In this document: piece by piece, positions 7,443-17,415 of the stretch
Layout of the letters: every line of letters starts with the position of its first letter
How positions within the stretch are numbered: position 1 is the first letter of the stretch
Source: Leucobacter sp042726155
GTDB taxonomy: Bacteria; Actinomycetota; Actinomycetes; Actinomycetales; Microbacteriaceae
Direction of reading: 5' to 3'
Length of the DNA stretch: 64,000 nt
NCBI RefSeq assembly: GCF_042726155.1
Contig: NZ_JBHXHV010000001.1
Span: forward strand, 62,001 to 126,000
Notes under the pieces: generated by a model
What the model was told of the DNA's origin: nothing
The model's database searches: none
The model's input: only the letters and a program-made list of their open reading frames with translations
Position numbers and translations under genes: made by a program

Positions 7443-10400
7443 CTACTCGGCGACCACCCCCGCACCGGCGCGCTTGCGTCGAATCACGAGCGCCGCGCCT
7501 CCGGTCAGCGCGAGGAGCAGCGCGAGCGCGATGCCACCGGTCAGCTCCATGCCACCGGTGTTGCTGAGCGCACCCTCGGACCCGTCGGCAGCGCCACCGG
7601 CACCACTGGCGGATCCGGCTGAGCTAACCGAGGCCGAAGCCGATCCGGCATCGGCTGAACCGGAAGCGGCGGCGCCGCTATCCGAGCTGCCGACGGCACC
7701 TGCATCGGCACCCGCACCGGTGCCACCGTCTGCCGCGCCGTCTGCCTCGGCATCGGGGTCACCGCCCGGCACCTCGGCCGCAACGGCCACCGTGTCATCC
7801 CAGCCGATGAGCGAGGTGCCCGCCGCCTGAGTTGCCGCGATGCGCAGCTCACCCGCTTCGATGCCCTCGGGCAGCGCCGCGACGGTAAGCGACCCACCGT
7901 TGACGACACCAGCGGCCGCGGGAGCAGCTGCGGGAGCGTCAACTGGCTCGGCAGCAGGCTGCGCCGGATCCGCTGCGGGCACGCCCGCACCGAAGTAGCT
8001 CAGCTCGACCTCGGTACCATCGGCGACATCGGTGAACGTCACGTCGAACGGCTTGCCGATCTCGATCTCGTCGGGCACCTGCACTCCGCCGCGAGTGTCG
8101 TCGGTGAGGTGCTCTTCGCCGAGGGTCACCGGCACCGGCGTGCCCGCGTTCGCGTTCACGTCAAAGAGCGCCCGCGCGATCCACGAGTAGCTCCCCACCG
8201 GGTGCGTGCGGAAGTTCACCGATGTGCCCAGCATCACGAGTTCGCTACCCGATTCTGCCTCGGCCGAGACGACCGACGCCTGACCCGCCGCATCTGCCCG
8301 GCTCGCCCCCGCCGAATCGGCCCAGTGGCCCGAGACGAACAGGTTCTCTGCTGCGTAGCGCTGCTCCACAGCCGCGTTCTCACCGAGGCCTGAGTACCAG
8401 ACCGCTGGCGTGACGAACGCCGTGTCTTGCGGGTAGGTCGAGAGCAACCCGCCCTCGGTGTTCTCAACGCGCACGATGCCGTTCGAGCTGCGCGTGCCGC
8501 TGGTCGCGGTCACCTGGGTGAGACCGAAGGTGTTCGCGACGCTTGCAACCGCCGCCCCCTTCCCCGCGACGCCGTTGCCGGCGGCGATGAACCGCGTCAC
8601 CGCGTCAGCACCGGCGGCCTGCGCGCCATTGAACGCGAGGTTGCCGCCGACCCAGAGCACATCGACGTCGTCGAGCAGCGCGGGGTTCGCGGTGAGCGAC
8701 GCAGCGCTGACCTGCACCTGGTCGGTAAAGCCGAGGCGGTTCAGGGTGACCCGGTCGTCCTGATTGCCCGAGTAGGCGACCCGCAGCGCTTTGAGCGCCG
8801 TGCTCGGCTCGGTGAGTAGGCGCGCGCCCGTCGAGGCCGTGAACTGCACCCCGTAGGCGTCGGCTACGGCTTGGGCGGCAGCCCGCGTGACCTCGTCATT
8901 GCCGAGAATCACAGAGCCATCGGCGAACTCAGAGATCGCCACGCCCTGCTCGAGCAGCACGTTGATCGCCTGGTACTCGGCGGCGCCGGGCGTTGCGAGT
9001 TCGAGATACCCCGCGCCCTCGGGCAGCACGCCAGTAGGCGCAGCGGCCGAGACGGCCTCGAGCCCCACCCCGTCGAGCGATGCGTCTTGCGTTGCACCGA
9101 CGGGGAAGACGTCTGCGCCCCACAGCAGCGCGAGACTCCATGCCGACATGTCGTACATGTCGGGGACGCGCGTCGAAATGTCTGAGCCATCGGCGAGCAG
9201 CACATTGGCCATGCCGCGGAGCGGCTGATGCATGTCGACCACGTAGCTGCCGGCGGGGTACGTCGTCTCCCCCACCGTCACCGGGGTCGTCGCGCGCGAC
9301 ACCTCGACGCCATTGGCGATGAGCTGGTCAACGAGACGCGCAGCGTCGGTCACCGAGCGCTGCTGCTCAACGTTCTCGGGAATCACGTATGCACGGGGAA
9401 ACTGCGCGCCGTAGACGTCGGTCTCGTCCCAGATCTCGATCCACTCCTGCGGAATGCCGGGGTAGTCTGCGGGGTTCGGATCAGCCGGGATCGACTTCAG
9501 CGGTTCGCCCGCGTCACCGCGACGGAAGATCTCCATCTGGTTCTGCAGCAGCGCGCCCGAGTTGTCTGCGAAGTACTCCGTTGCGGTCTCGACGGTGACC
9601 ATGCCCACCTCGACATTGACGTCGGTGCGGCGCTGGCTCTCGACGGGATCAGCAGTGCGGCCGAGCGGCAGCTCGACGGTGTTCGTCACCGCGCCCTGGT
9701 AGGCGAGAAACTGCGGCGTGAACAGCGGCGGCCAGTCATCCCAGCCCGAGCGCACGTCGCGGTAGGGAATCTTGATCTTGCCGGTGTTTTCGGTGGTCAC
9801 TCCGCCGTCGGCGGCGAGGTAGGTGTTGCCCTCGATGTTCGCGCCGGTCACGGCCTCTTCGATCGCGAGAGCGGCCGAGTAGGCGTGCGGCAGGAAGAGG
9901 TCGTATTCGTAGTTCTCACCGTGCGGCGGGCCGCAGGGTTCGATCTGCAGCACATCGGTGTAACCGTGCAGATCGACATAGAACGTGGGCTGGATCACGC
10001 CAGCGAGATCGCGGATCACGCGGGACTCGGGCGTGACGCCCGTGATCATGTCGCGGTTCGCGTCGAAGCCCTCAGCGTTTGCGCGCGTGCCGTTGACGCG
10101 GCCGTCGGGGTTGTTGGTCACGGTGAAGTAGAAGCGATACTTCTGCAACATCTCGACTATTGCTGGATCATCTGACATCGCGAGTTTCTCGATGTAGTCG
10201 AGCACGATGTCGGCGCCCTCCCACTCGTTGCCGTGGATGTTGCCGTTGAACCAGATCGGCACCTTGTAGCCCGCGTTGAGCGCCGCGTCGGCGGCGGCAC
10301 CGGCCGGGTCGTGCTTGATCTTGTCTTTCCAGGCCCGCTGCTGCGCGGTCTGCTCTGGCGTCTCTGGTGCGGTCAGCGTGACGAGCTGAATGTCGCGCCC

Positions 10401-10718
10401 CTGGGTCGAGTTGCCCACGACCTGCGCCGACACCCGGTCGCTCGTCGCCATCAGACCGTTAACCGTGCGCGCCACCTCGGCGTAGGGCACGGCGCCGCGC
10501 ACGAGCGACTGGTCAGCCGCATCGTCTGCCACCTCTGGCAGCGGCGTCTGAGCCGGATAACTACCCGGCCCCTGCACTCGATCGGAGATTTCGTAGGTGA
10601 TTGGAGTGGGCAAATCGCCCGGTGCCGCGGTGGCCGCAGAGGAGACTCCCCCCACGAACAACGCCGCGATCAGTGCCCCCGCACCGATCATGGCCAGTGA
10701 TGACCGTTTGGTAACCAT
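7443..10718 (-). CDS. Secreted M14 zinc carboxypeptidase with sortase-like C-terminal anchor
   Basis: A 1091-residue exported peptidase. The start ATG at 10718 has AAAGG 5-6 bp upstream; an ATG eight codons earlier lacks a ribosome site. A signal peptide covers about residues 1-31. The M14 site is intact: His162 and Glu165 in HGNE, His251 in YVDLHGY, and candidate catalytic Glu349 in NTVELPLG. The middle part (about 480-850) contains further unassigned domains. The tail is a Ser/Ala/Gly-rich spacer, then LSNTG, a hydrophobic helix and RRKR, the layout of a sortase sorting signal with LSNTG in place of LPXTG. It probably trims peptides at the cell surface. Confidence 0.92.
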   Translation of the reverse strand: MVTKRSSLAMIGAGALIAALFVGGVSSAATAAPGDLPTPITYEISDRVQGPGSYPAQTPLPEVADDAADQSLVRGAVPYAEVARTVNGLMATSDRVSAQVVGNSTQGRDIQLVTLTAPETPEQTAQQRAWKDKIKHDPAGAAADAALNAGYKVPIWFNGNIHGNEWEGADIVLDYIEKLAMSDDPAIVEMLQKYRFYFTVTNNPDGRVNGTRANAEGFDANRDMITGVTPESRVIRDLAGVIQPTFYVDLHGYTDVLQIEPCGPPHGENYEYDLFLPHAYSAALAIEEAVTGANIEGNTYLAADGGVTTENTGKIKIPYRDVRSGWDDWPPLFTPQFLAYQGAVTNTVELPLGRTADPVESQRRTDVNVEVGMVTVETATEYFADNSGALLQNQMEIFRRGDAGEPLKSIPADPNPADYPGIPQEWIEIWDETDVYGAQFPRAYVIPENVEQQRSVTDAARLVDQLIANGVEVSRATTPVTVGETTYPAGSYVVDMHQPLRGMANVLLADGSDISTRVPDMYDMSAWSLALLWGADVFPVGATQDASLDGVGLEAVSAAAPTGVLPEGAGYLELATPGAAEYQAINVLLEQGVAISEFADGSVILGNDEVTRAAAQAVADAYGVQFTASTGARLLTEPSTALKALRVAYSGNQDDRVTLNRLGFTDQVQVSAASLTANPALLDDVDVLWVGGNLAFNGAQAAGADAVTRFIAAGNGVAGKGAAVASVANTFGLTQVTATSGTRSSNGIVRVENTEGGLLSTYPQDTAFVTPAVWYSGLGENAAVEQRYAAENLFVSGHWADSAGASRADAAGQASVVSAEAESGSELVMLGTSVNFRTHPVGSYSWIARALFDVNANAGTPVPVTLGEEHLTDDTRGGVQVPDEIEIGKPFDVTFTDVADGTEVELSYFGAGVPAADPAQPAAEPVDAPAAAPAAAGVVNGGSLTVAALPEGIEAGELRIAATQAAGTSLIGWDDTVAVAAEVPGGDPDAEADGAADGGTGAGADAGAVGSSDSGAAASGSADAGSASASVSSAGSASGAGGAADGSEGALSNTGGMELTGGIALALLLALTGGAALVIRRKRAGAGVVAE

Positions 10719-10796
10719 TGTTGCCTTTCTGATTGTCGTCATTGACGCCAGCTGCGGCAGAGAACCCCCACCATCACAGCCGGGTATTACACAAAT

Positions 10797-10822
10797 GGCG
10801 GGGGCCCAAATGGGTCCCCGCC
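10797..10822 (-). terminator. Terminator hairpin after amino-acid ABC operon
   Basis: GGCGGGG and CCCCGCC arms enclose the inner pairing CCCA/TGGG with a short AA loop. It lies 35 bp beyond the stop of the ATPase gene and before the M14 gene promoter region, so it probably ends the ABC operon transcript. Confidence 0.75.
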
Positions 10823-10856
10823 ACGATCCTGCGTCGGTACTTCGGCGCGCGTGCGC

Positions 10857-11636
10857 CTACAGCACCTTCGACAGGAACGCCTTGGTGCGCTCACGCTGCG
10901 GATTGGTGAGCACGTCGGTCGGATCGCCCGATTCGACGACCACGCCGCCGTCCATGAACACGAGCTTGTCTGCGACCTCGCGCGCGAACCCCATCTCGTG
11001 CGTCACGACGATCATCGTCATGCCGCTCTCGGCGAGGCCCTTCATCACATCGAGCACCTCGCCAACGAGCTCGGGGTCAAGTGCCGAAGTCGGCTCATCG
11101 AAGAGCATCAGTTTCGGCTCCATCGCGAGCGCTCGGGCGATTGCGACGCGCTGCTGCTGCCCGCCCGACAGGTGCGCCGGGTAGTAATCGTGCCGCTCTG
11201 CTAGCCCGACTCGCGCCAGCAGCTCCATCGCGTGCGCCTTCAATTTCGCGCGATTGTTTTTCTTGAGCAGCGTCGGCGCGATCATCACGTTCTCGAGCGC
11301 GGTCAAGTGCGGGAAGAGGTTGAATCGCTGAAACACCATGCCGATGTCTCGGCGCTGCTCCGATGCTTCGCGCGGGTGCATCTCGTAAAGCTTGTCGCCT
11401 TTCTGGCGGTAGCCGACCAGCTCGCCGTCGACCGACAGCCGGCCAGCATTGACCGTTTCGAGGTGGTTGATGCACCTGAGGAAGGTGGACTTGCCCGACC
11501 CCGAGGGGCCGACGAGGCAGAGCACTTCGCCGCGCTGTACCTCGAGCGAGATGGACTTCAGTACGAGATTTGAGCCGTAGGCCTTTGACACACCCTCGGC
11601 CTTGACCATCGGCGTATCGGTCGCGTGAACGCTCAT
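10857..11636 (-). CDS. Polar amino-acid ABC transporter ATPase, GlnQ/HisP-like
   Basis: A 259-residue ATP-binding subunit. Walker A GPSGSGKST is near residue 44-52, the signature LSGGQQQR near 150, Walker B LMLFDEPTSALDPE near 171, and the switch His in VVTHEMGFA near 210. These spacings match GlnQ/HisP. It powers import by the permease encoded just upstream; its ATG overlaps the permease stop by 4 bp. Last gene of the operon binding protein, permease, ATPase. The amino acid carried is not identifiable from the ATPase. Confidence 0.95.
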   Translation of the reverse strand: MSVHATDTPMVKAEGVSKAYGSNLVLKSISLEVQRGEVLCLVGPSGSGKSTFLRCINHLETVNAGRLSVDGELVGYRQKGDKLYEMHPREASEQRRDIGMVFQRFNLFPHLTALENVMIAPTLLKKNNRAKLKAHAMELLARVGLAERHDYYPAHLSGGQQQRVAIARALAMEPKLMLFDEPTSALDPELVGEVLDVMKGLAESGMTMIVVTHEMGFAREVADKLVFMDGGVVVESGDPTDVLTNPQRERTKAFLSKVL

Positions 11637-12661
11637 GCGCCACCCCCTCCGGGTCGGTTGTGCGGGGGCACGATCGTCTCTCCGCCGCCAGCACTCGGGT
11701 AGGTCGGGTGACTCTCGTCAGAGAGGCCGACGACGCCGATCGACTGCGTTTCAACCGTCGGCTTCATGACGTCGGGTCGCTGCGCCACGCCCTTCGCGAA
11801 GTGCTTCTCCAGGAAGTACTGGCCCACCATCAGAATCGAGGTGACCGCCAGGTACCAGATCGATGCAACGATCAGCATCGGCACCGGCTGGTAGGTGACC
11901 GCCGAAATGTCACGGGCACGACCGTAGAGGTCGAGCGTGAACGGCACCGCGGTCACGAGCGAAGTGGTCTTCAGCATCGAGATGACCTCGTTGCCGGTCG
12001 GGGGAATGATGACGCGCATCGCCTGCGGCAAAATGACGCGGCTCATCGTGTGCCACCATCCCAGGCCGAGAGCCGTCGCAGCCTCTTCTTGACCCTTGTC
12101 GACCGACAGCAGACCGGCGCGCACGATCTCGGCCATGTAGGCGGCCTCGTTCAGTGCAAGGCCGATCACGGCGAGGGTGAAGTAGCTCAGCAGGTCTTTC
12201 GTGTTCAACGAGAACGCGGCGTCGGTAAAGGGAATACCGAGCGTGACCGTCTTGTAGATCGTGGGAACGAGGCCCCAGAACACGAGCTGCACATACACGG
12301 GCGTACCGCGGAAGAGCCAGAGGAACACCCACGCGATCGACTTCACCACGGGGTTCGGCGATTGCCGCATCACGGCGATGGCGACACCGAGCACCACGGC
12401 GATGATCATTGAGTAGACCGTCAGCTGCAGTGCGTAGCCCGCGCCCGAAACAATGCGCACATCGAACAGGTACTTGCCGACCTCGCCCCAGTTGAACACG
12501 GGCCGATTGAACGCCGTGTCGTAGAGGAACAACGCCACGATAATGACGAGCACAACCGCGAAGACCGTGCGCCAGGGGTGTCTGAGTCGGATCGCCTCGA
12601 TCGGCACCGACTCCTGGTGCGGGGCCTCGGGCCCCGCACCAGTTGAGTGGGATTCAGACAT
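11633..12661 (-). CDS. Polar amino-acid ABC transporter permease, GlnP/HisM-like
   Basis: A membrane permease of 342 residues from the chosen ATG at 12661 (MSESHSTG); a longer reading frame would run into the upstream binding-protein gene. It has an N-terminal helix (about 31-50), a HisMQ-type transport domain with the WLFRGTPVYVQLVFW motif near residue 115-130, and the EAA-like loop LGLGWWHTMSRVILPQAMRVIIPP near residue 205. The C-terminal tail of about 60 residues is polar and not needed for the core fold. It sits 10 bp after the binding-protein gene and overlaps the ATPase gene. Confidence 0.92.
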   Translation of the reverse strand: MSESHSTGAGPEAPHQESVPIEAIRLRHPWRTVFAVVLVIIVALFLYDTAFNRPVFNWGEVGKYLFDVRIVSGAGYALQLTVYSMIIAVVLGVAIAVMRQSPNPVVKSIAWVFLWLFRGTPVYVQLVFWGLVPTIYKTVTLGIPFTDAAFSLNTKDLLSYFTLAVIGLALNEAAYMAEIVRAGLLSVDKGQEEAATALGLGWWHTMSRVILPQAMRVIIPPTGNEVISMLKTTSLVTAVPFTLDLYGRARDISAVTYQPVPMLIVASIWYLAVTSILMVGQYFLEKHFAKGVAQRPDVMKPTVETQSIGVVGLSDESHPTYPSAGGGETIVPPHNRPGGGGA

Positions 12662-12671
12662 AGTTACGCAA

Positions 12672-13571
12672 TCACTCCGTGCCAGCGTTGATGTCGGCCT
12701 GCTCCACGGCGCCGGCCTCAATGCCAGCGTCGGTGAGGATCTCGAGGTAGGTACCGTCGTCAATCAGCGACTGCAGCGCCGCTTGCACTGCCTTGGTGGT
12801 GTCGCTGCCCTTCTGAGTTGCGAAGCCATACGGCGCCGCATCGAAGACGTCGCCGACGGTTTCGAGCTTGTCACCAAGCTTGGCGACTGCGTCGCCGGTG
12901 ACCGGCAGGTCGGCCGAGAACGCATCTGCACGGCCGTCGACGACGGCCTGGGTCACCTCGGGCTGGCCATCGAAGCGCAGCACCTCGATCGGCTCCTTGC
13001 CGGCGTCGGTGCACTCCTTCGACTTCGCGGGCAGCTCGTCGGTGTCTTGCACCGTGGTCGCCTGCACAGCGATGGTCAACCCGCACGCATTTGCGGGGTC
13101 GACGTCGGCACCGGTTGCGGCAGCCCACTGGGTGCCGGCGTTCAAGAAATCGACGAAGTCGACCGACTTCTGACGCTCAACGTTGTCGGTGAATGACGAC
13201 GAACCCATGTCGAGCGCGCCCTCCTGAATACGGGGGATGATGCTGTCGAAGCCAAGGATCTCCCACTTCGGCTCAAGGCCGAGCTTCGCGGAGACCGCCT
13301 CGGCGAGCGTGACACCCCAGCCAACGGGGTTGCCGTCGGCGTCCTTGTACTCGTTCGGCGGGTACTCGGCATCGGTGCCGATGCGCAACTCGCCCGAATC
13401 CTTGAGTTCCTTCGGCAGCAGCGCAACCGCCGCGTCGTCCGCCTTGATCTCGGCTGACGGCTTGGAGTCGGTTGAACCCGAGCCGCTTTCGGAGTCTGCG
13501 TTGTTGACGCAGCCGGTCAGTGTCAGCACGGCCGCCGCGGCCAGTGCGGGAATTACATAACGAATCTTCAT
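12672..13571 (-). CDS. Amino-acid ABC transporter substrate-binding lipoprotein
   Basis: A family 3 solute-binding lipoprotein of 299 residues. The ATG at 13571 follows GGAGGA with ideal spacing. The lipobox LTGC gives lipidated Cys21, and a Ser/Asp-rich linker leads to the domain, which starts LRIGTDAEYPPNEYKDADGNPVGW, a typical first lobe of GlnH/FliY-type proteins. The segment GSSSFTDNVERQKSVDFVDFLNAG near residue 125-148 also fits. First gene of the three-gene importer operon; it decides ligand choice, but the ligand cannot be inferred with confidence. Confidence 0.93.
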   Translation of the reverse strand: MKIRYVIPALAAAAVLTLTGCVNNADSESGSGSTDSKPSAEIKADDAAVALLPKELKDSGELRIGTDAEYPPNEYKDADGNPVGWGVTLAEAVSAKLGLEPKWEILGFDSIIPRIQEGALDMGSSSFTDNVERQKSVDFVDFLNAGTQWAAATGADVDPANACGLTIAVQATTVQDTDELPAKSKECTDAGKEPIEVLRFDGQPEVTQAVVDGRADAFSADLPVTGDAVAKLGDKLETVGDVFDAAPYGFATQKGSDTTKAVQAALQSLIDDGTYLEILTDAGIEAGAVEQADINAGTE

Positions 13572-13821
13572 TGATTCCTCCAGGGATCGGAAGGGGCCGG
13601 GCGGTCCGGTCTGAATCTCGACCCCGAGCCTACTGTGCTCCTGTAACGGATCTGTGACAGAGTCTCTCCCCGGGTCCATACAGGGACTGCCGCGGAGGTC
13701 TCACTGCCGCGAGATTCCGCCCCGCGTACGAGTGCCGCGCCAGAGGTAACATTCCGGTTAAGCTGGGAACGGCTCCAGAACGAGCCGCCTGGCACGCGAA
13801 ACCCCTCGGCCAGGTATTGCT

Positions 13822-13836
13822 GGTTCGGGTCGAACC
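13822..13836. promoter_or_regulatory. 15-bp palindrome upstream of LuxR-type regulator
   Basis: GGTTCG-GGT-CGAACC is a perfect 6+3+6 inverted repeat ending 19 bp before the chosen GTG start of the MalT-like regulator. It could be an autoregulatory operator or a short leader hairpin. The remaining 13572-13800 gap between the divergent genes shows nothing further that I can name. Confidence 0.35.
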
Positions 13837-13855
13837 GAACAGGTTTGGGGGCAGA

Positions 13856-16456
13856 GTGCCGGCGAACGTTGAGCTCATTGCGGGCCCCGCGGTCGAATCG
13901 CAGGGCAGGCTCCGCCGTGATGAACTCTTGCAGCGACTCAGTCGCGCGGCGCGCATCGTCGTCGTTAACGCCGAGCAGGGATCCGGCAAAACCGAGCTGA
14001 TGTCACAGTGGCTGTCCCAGCAACCGTCTGCCGCGTGCGCGTGGGTGGCACTTGATGCCCACGCCAGCGACCCTCACGTGTTCTGGCTGCGCATTCTGCA
14101 AGCGATGAATTCGGCGCGACCCGAGACCTTCGGCGCGCTTGTGAACGATTTCGCGAGCGGGCGCATCCCGCCGCACGAGGCTCTCGCGCTCATCACCTCG
14201 GCCGCGATGCGCGACCCGCATCCGGTAACGCTCGCCATCGACGACCTTCACTACGCCGACGCGGAGCTACAAGAGCAGCTCGTGTCACTGCTGCGGCGCG
14301 CGCCGCACATGCGACTGTTCGCGACCTCGCGAACGAACTCCCGGTTCGAGATTCCACTGACCGCGGCCGGCCTCGACGTGACGCTCATCACCGCCACGGA
14401 GCTTGCATTCACGTCGGCCGAGCTCGCAGCAGTCGCATCGACGCTCCCGTATCAACTGTCGCACGCTGAACTCGCGGCTCTGCGGCGCTCGACGCACGGG
14501 CATCCGCTCGCCGTGCGCCTTGCGCTTTCCGTGATGACCAGCCTCTCGCGGGACGGCGCGCACCGCCCGACGACGCACGAGGTCACACGGGGCGTGGAGT
14601 CACTGCTCGCCGATTTCGCGCCCGCGTTCGAATCCGTCGCAGATCGCGAACTCGCCCTCGTCACCTCGCTCGTTCCGGAGGTCGACGAAGCACTTGCTGA
14701 GCGACTGGGCGGCATCTCGTCGTGGGCCGCCTTCGAACGTTTCACCCGGCTCGGGTACGGCCGACTGGCACGACAGCGGGGCCGCCCGGTGTTTCGCATG
14801 CACACGCTGACCACGACCGCGTTGCGTCCGCGAGCCATTGCAGAACTGCCCCCCGAGCGCGTCGCCGAAGTGCGACAGCTTGCCTTTGAGCAGCTGTACG
14901 ACAAGGCCGACCCGATCGACACTCTCGAAATGCTCGTTGACGGCGGCATGGACCGCGCGATTTTCCCCCACTTCGTACGCAATTACTCGGAGATCAGCCC
15001 GAAGCGGGCCGACGAACTCGTCGCGATCACCGACGGCATTTCGCCAGAGCGGCTGGCCCGCGAGGGCACGATCCCGATCATGATTGCGGTGGCTCTGAGC
15101 GACTCATCGGTCGTACCCACGCCCCGGATGCGCGAACTGCTGCAGATCGGCATGCCGACGCTCGAGAATCGCGCCTCTGAGGCGCGCGGCGCGGCGGGGC
15201 GATTGCTGCTGCTCGCCAGATTCGCCGGGCTCCGCGCGAGCCGCGAATATGAGGCCGCGGTCGACGCCGGTGAAGAGTTCTTTCGGCAGAGCCCCATCGG
15301 CACACCGAGTTGGCGCTCGGGCATGCACGCCGCTCGCCTCGAGGTCATCGTCACCGAGGTGCTCGCTGCGCGCATCGCACACGTCTTCCCGCTCGCCGAA
15401 AAGCTCGTCAGCGACCCGCACCTCGGCCGTCAGGCGTACCTGCACTCGATTCTCGCGTTCGCCTACGCCCGCATGGGCGACATGCGCGCCACGAAGCGAG
15501 AACTGAGCGCGGTTGATGCAACGCGGCTCGGGTGGCAAGGATCGATGCCGAGCGTTGCGTGGCACCTCGCGAGCGCACTGCGTGCCGCGAGTCTCGGCCG
15601 GCACGACGCCGCGATCGAGATACTGCAGCCGGTGATCGAGCGGCTCGATGCGTACGAGCTGTGGCCCGGGATCGTGTGGACGCGCGGAATGGTGCGTCTC
15701 ATGTCGGGTCAGGCAGCACACGGATTTCAAGAGCTCGACGCCGCCCTCTCCGAACGACAAGACATGCCGATCAGCGAGGGGTGGGCCGAGCAACTCCAAA
15801 CGCTGCGCGGTGAGCTGCTACTGGCGACCGGCGACCTCGTTCGCGCGCGGGCGTCGCTCACGCACGACGGCACCGATCCCGCATCGCAACTCGCGCGCGC
15901 CCGGCTCGCGCTCCTTGCCTCCCAACCCTCAGAGGCGCTCGCGCGACTCGACGCGATCGACGCAGTGGAGTTCGGTTCGGTCGACGATATAGGCAGCGCA
16001 GCGCTCGGCAGCGCCGACGTGCTCTACCCAGCCCAGGTGGTGCAGCAGCAGTTCTTACGCGCCGCGGTGCACGCCAGGCAAGGCGACCCCGAAAGCGCGT
16101 CCACGCTCGCAACACAGGCGTTTCTTGCGCTCGACCGCCTCGACAATCGGCTGCCTCTGTCGTGGGTTCCGGCCGGCGATGTCGCCGTTATTCGCACGCT
16201 CGTGCCCGCCGATATCTGGCGCGCGCCGTCTGGCAGCCCGTTCGCGAGTGACGAGGTGATGCTCGAAGAGCTCTCCAAGCGCGAAGCGCTCGTGCTGCTC
16301 GAACTCGCGCGGGGCGGATCGATCGACGATATTGCTGGCGAGCTGCATGTGTCGTCAAACACGATCAAGACGCAAACCCGCAGCATCTACAAGAAGCTCA
16401 AGGTGTCGAGCCGGGCCGAGGCCCTGATCCGGGCGCGTCAGATGGGTCTCGTGTAG
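13856..16456 (+). CDS. LuxR family regulator with MalT-like ATPase (STAND) domain
   Basis: A large regulator of 866 residues from GTG 13856, preceded by GGGGG; an upstream TTG would add 13 residues. The N-terminal NTPase has Walker A EQGSGKT near residue 40-46 and Walker B LAIDDLHYAD near 130. A long helical middle region resembles the TPR-like sensor arm of MalT relatives. The C-terminus carries a LuxR helix-turn-helix, LSKREALVLLELARGG followed by HVSSNTIKTQTRSIYKKL. Such proteins bind an inducer and ATP, oligomerise and activate promoters. The inducer is unknown; the downstream methyltransferase gene follows 4 bp after the stop. Confidence 0.9.
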   Translation: MPANVELIAGPAVESQGRLRRDELLQRLSRAARIVVVNAEQGSGKTELMSQWLSQQPSAACAWVALDAHASDPHVFWLRILQAMNSARPETFGALVNDFASGRIPPHEALALITSAAMRDPHPVTLAIDDLHYADAELQEQLVSLLRRAPHMRLFATSRTNSRFEIPLTAAGLDVTLITATELAFTSAELAAVASTLPYQLSHAELAALRRSTHGHPLAVRLALSVMTSLSRDGAHRPTTHEVTRGVESLLADFAPAFESVADRELALVTSLVPEVDEALAERLGGISSWAAFERFTRLGYGRLARQRGRPVFRMHTLTTTALRPRAIAELPPERVAEVRQLAFEQLYDKADPIDTLEMLVDGGMDRAIFPHFVRNYSEISPKRADELVAITDGISPERLAREGTIPIMIAVALSDSSVVPTPRMRELLQIGMPTLENRASEARGAAGRLLLLARFAGLRASREYEAAVDAGEEFFRQSPIGTPSWRSGMHAARLEVIVTEVLAARIAHVFPLAEKLVSDPHLGRQAYLHSILAFAYARMGDMRATKRELSAVDATRLGWQGSMPSVAWHLASALRAASLGRHDAAIEILQPVIERLDAYELWPGIVWTRGMVRLMSGQAAHGFQELDAALSERQDMPISEGWAEQLQTLRGELLLATGDLVRARASLTHDGTDPASQLARARLALLASQPSEALARLDAIDAVEFGSVDDIGSAALGSADVLYPAQVVQQQFLRAAVHARQGDPESASTLATQAFLALDRLDNRLPLSWVPAGDVAVIRTLVPADIWRAPSGSPFASDEVMLEELSKREALVLLELARGGSIDDIAGELHVSSNTIKTQTRSIYKKLKVSSRAEALIRARQMGLV

Positions 16457-16460
16457 ACGC

Positions 16461-17393
16461 GTGTTCACGCGCGCAACCGGCCGCTGGTACTTCGCGGCGC
16501 AGACCCTCGCCGGGGTCGCGTGGTGGGTGTCGGTCTTCACCGTGCCGTGGGTGCGCGAAGCGACGCTCGGCGATCTCAACCCCGCACTGGTCGCTGCGTT
16601 CGATCTGCCGCTGTTCGTCGGCGCGTCGGCGCTCGCGGCCTTCGGTGCGAGATGGGCCATCTGGATCGTCACCCCGTGGACCGCGCTCGTGACCGCCGGT
16701 ATGGCGCTCTACGCCACGATCACCGGGCTAGCCGGGTGGGGCGCAGCCGCGATGATTGCCGCGACGGTGGGCAGCGTCGGGGCGGCATTTCTCGTGTGGT
16801 GCAAGCGAATGCCCACCGAGCGCCTGCTCGTCGGCCCGTTCGCGTTCCGCGAGGCCTCGGCCGCGGAGCCCCGCGGACACGTGGCACGCACGGCGCGTCA
16901 GATCGTGGTCTTCTGGGGGCTATTCCTTGTTGTGATCCCGACCTGCATTGCTCTTCTCGAAGCACGCTGGGGGCTGCGTCTCGACTGGACCGCTGGCGCG
17001 CTCGTTGGCATTCGCGTGATCGGCGCGGTGCTACTCACGGCAGCCAGCGCGCTCGGCATCTGGTCGGCGCTCGCCATGTCTACGCGCGGCGATGGCACGC
17101 CGCTCCCGTCGGCCACCGCACGCCGCCTGGTTATCGCGGGGCCCTACCGCTGGGTGCGCAACCCGATGGCACTCGCTGGTATTGCGCAGGGCGTGGCGGT
17201 CGGGCTGATGCTCGGTTCGTGGTGTGTGGTGATCTACGCAATCGCGGGGTCGTTCTTCTGGAACTGGGTCATTCGGCCGCACGAGGAGGCGGACCTGCAG
17301 TCTCGGTTCGGCGAGCAATTCGAGCACTACGCGGATCGCGTCGCCTGCTGGGTGCCTCACCGCCCGACGGTGGATGCGAGTCGCGCGCTGTAG
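16461..17393 (+). CDS. Membrane methyltransferase, isoprenylcysteine carboxyl methyltransferase-like
   Basis: A 310-residue protein with about eight hydrophobic helices. The C-terminal half matches the ICMT/PEMT-like fold: GPYRWVRNPMALAGIAQGVAVGL near residue 222 and the acidic/aromatic end RPHEEADLQSRFGEQFEHYADRV near 272, which in the family bind S-adenosylmethionine and the lipid-like substrate. The N-terminal half is an extra four-helix region. The GTG start lies 4 bp after the regulator gene and probably depends on coupling. The methylated substrate is unknown. Confidence 0.8.
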   Translation: MFTRATGRWYFAAQTLAGVAWWVSVFTVPWVREATLGDLNPALVAAFDLPLFVGASALAAFGARWAIWIVTPWTALVTAGMALYATITGLAGWGAAAMIAATVGSVGAAFLVWCKRMPTERLLVGPFAFREASAAEPRGHVARTARQIVVFWGLFLVVIPTCIALLEARWGLRLDWTAGALVGIRVIGAVLLTAASALGIWSALAMSTRGDGTPLPSATARRLVIAGPYRWVRNPMALAGIAQGVAVGLMLGSWCVVIYAIAGSFFWNWVIRPHEEADLQSRFGEQFEHYADRVACWVPHRPTVDASRAL

Positions 17394-17415
17394 CAACGAG
17401 AGTGTCGTAACCGGG

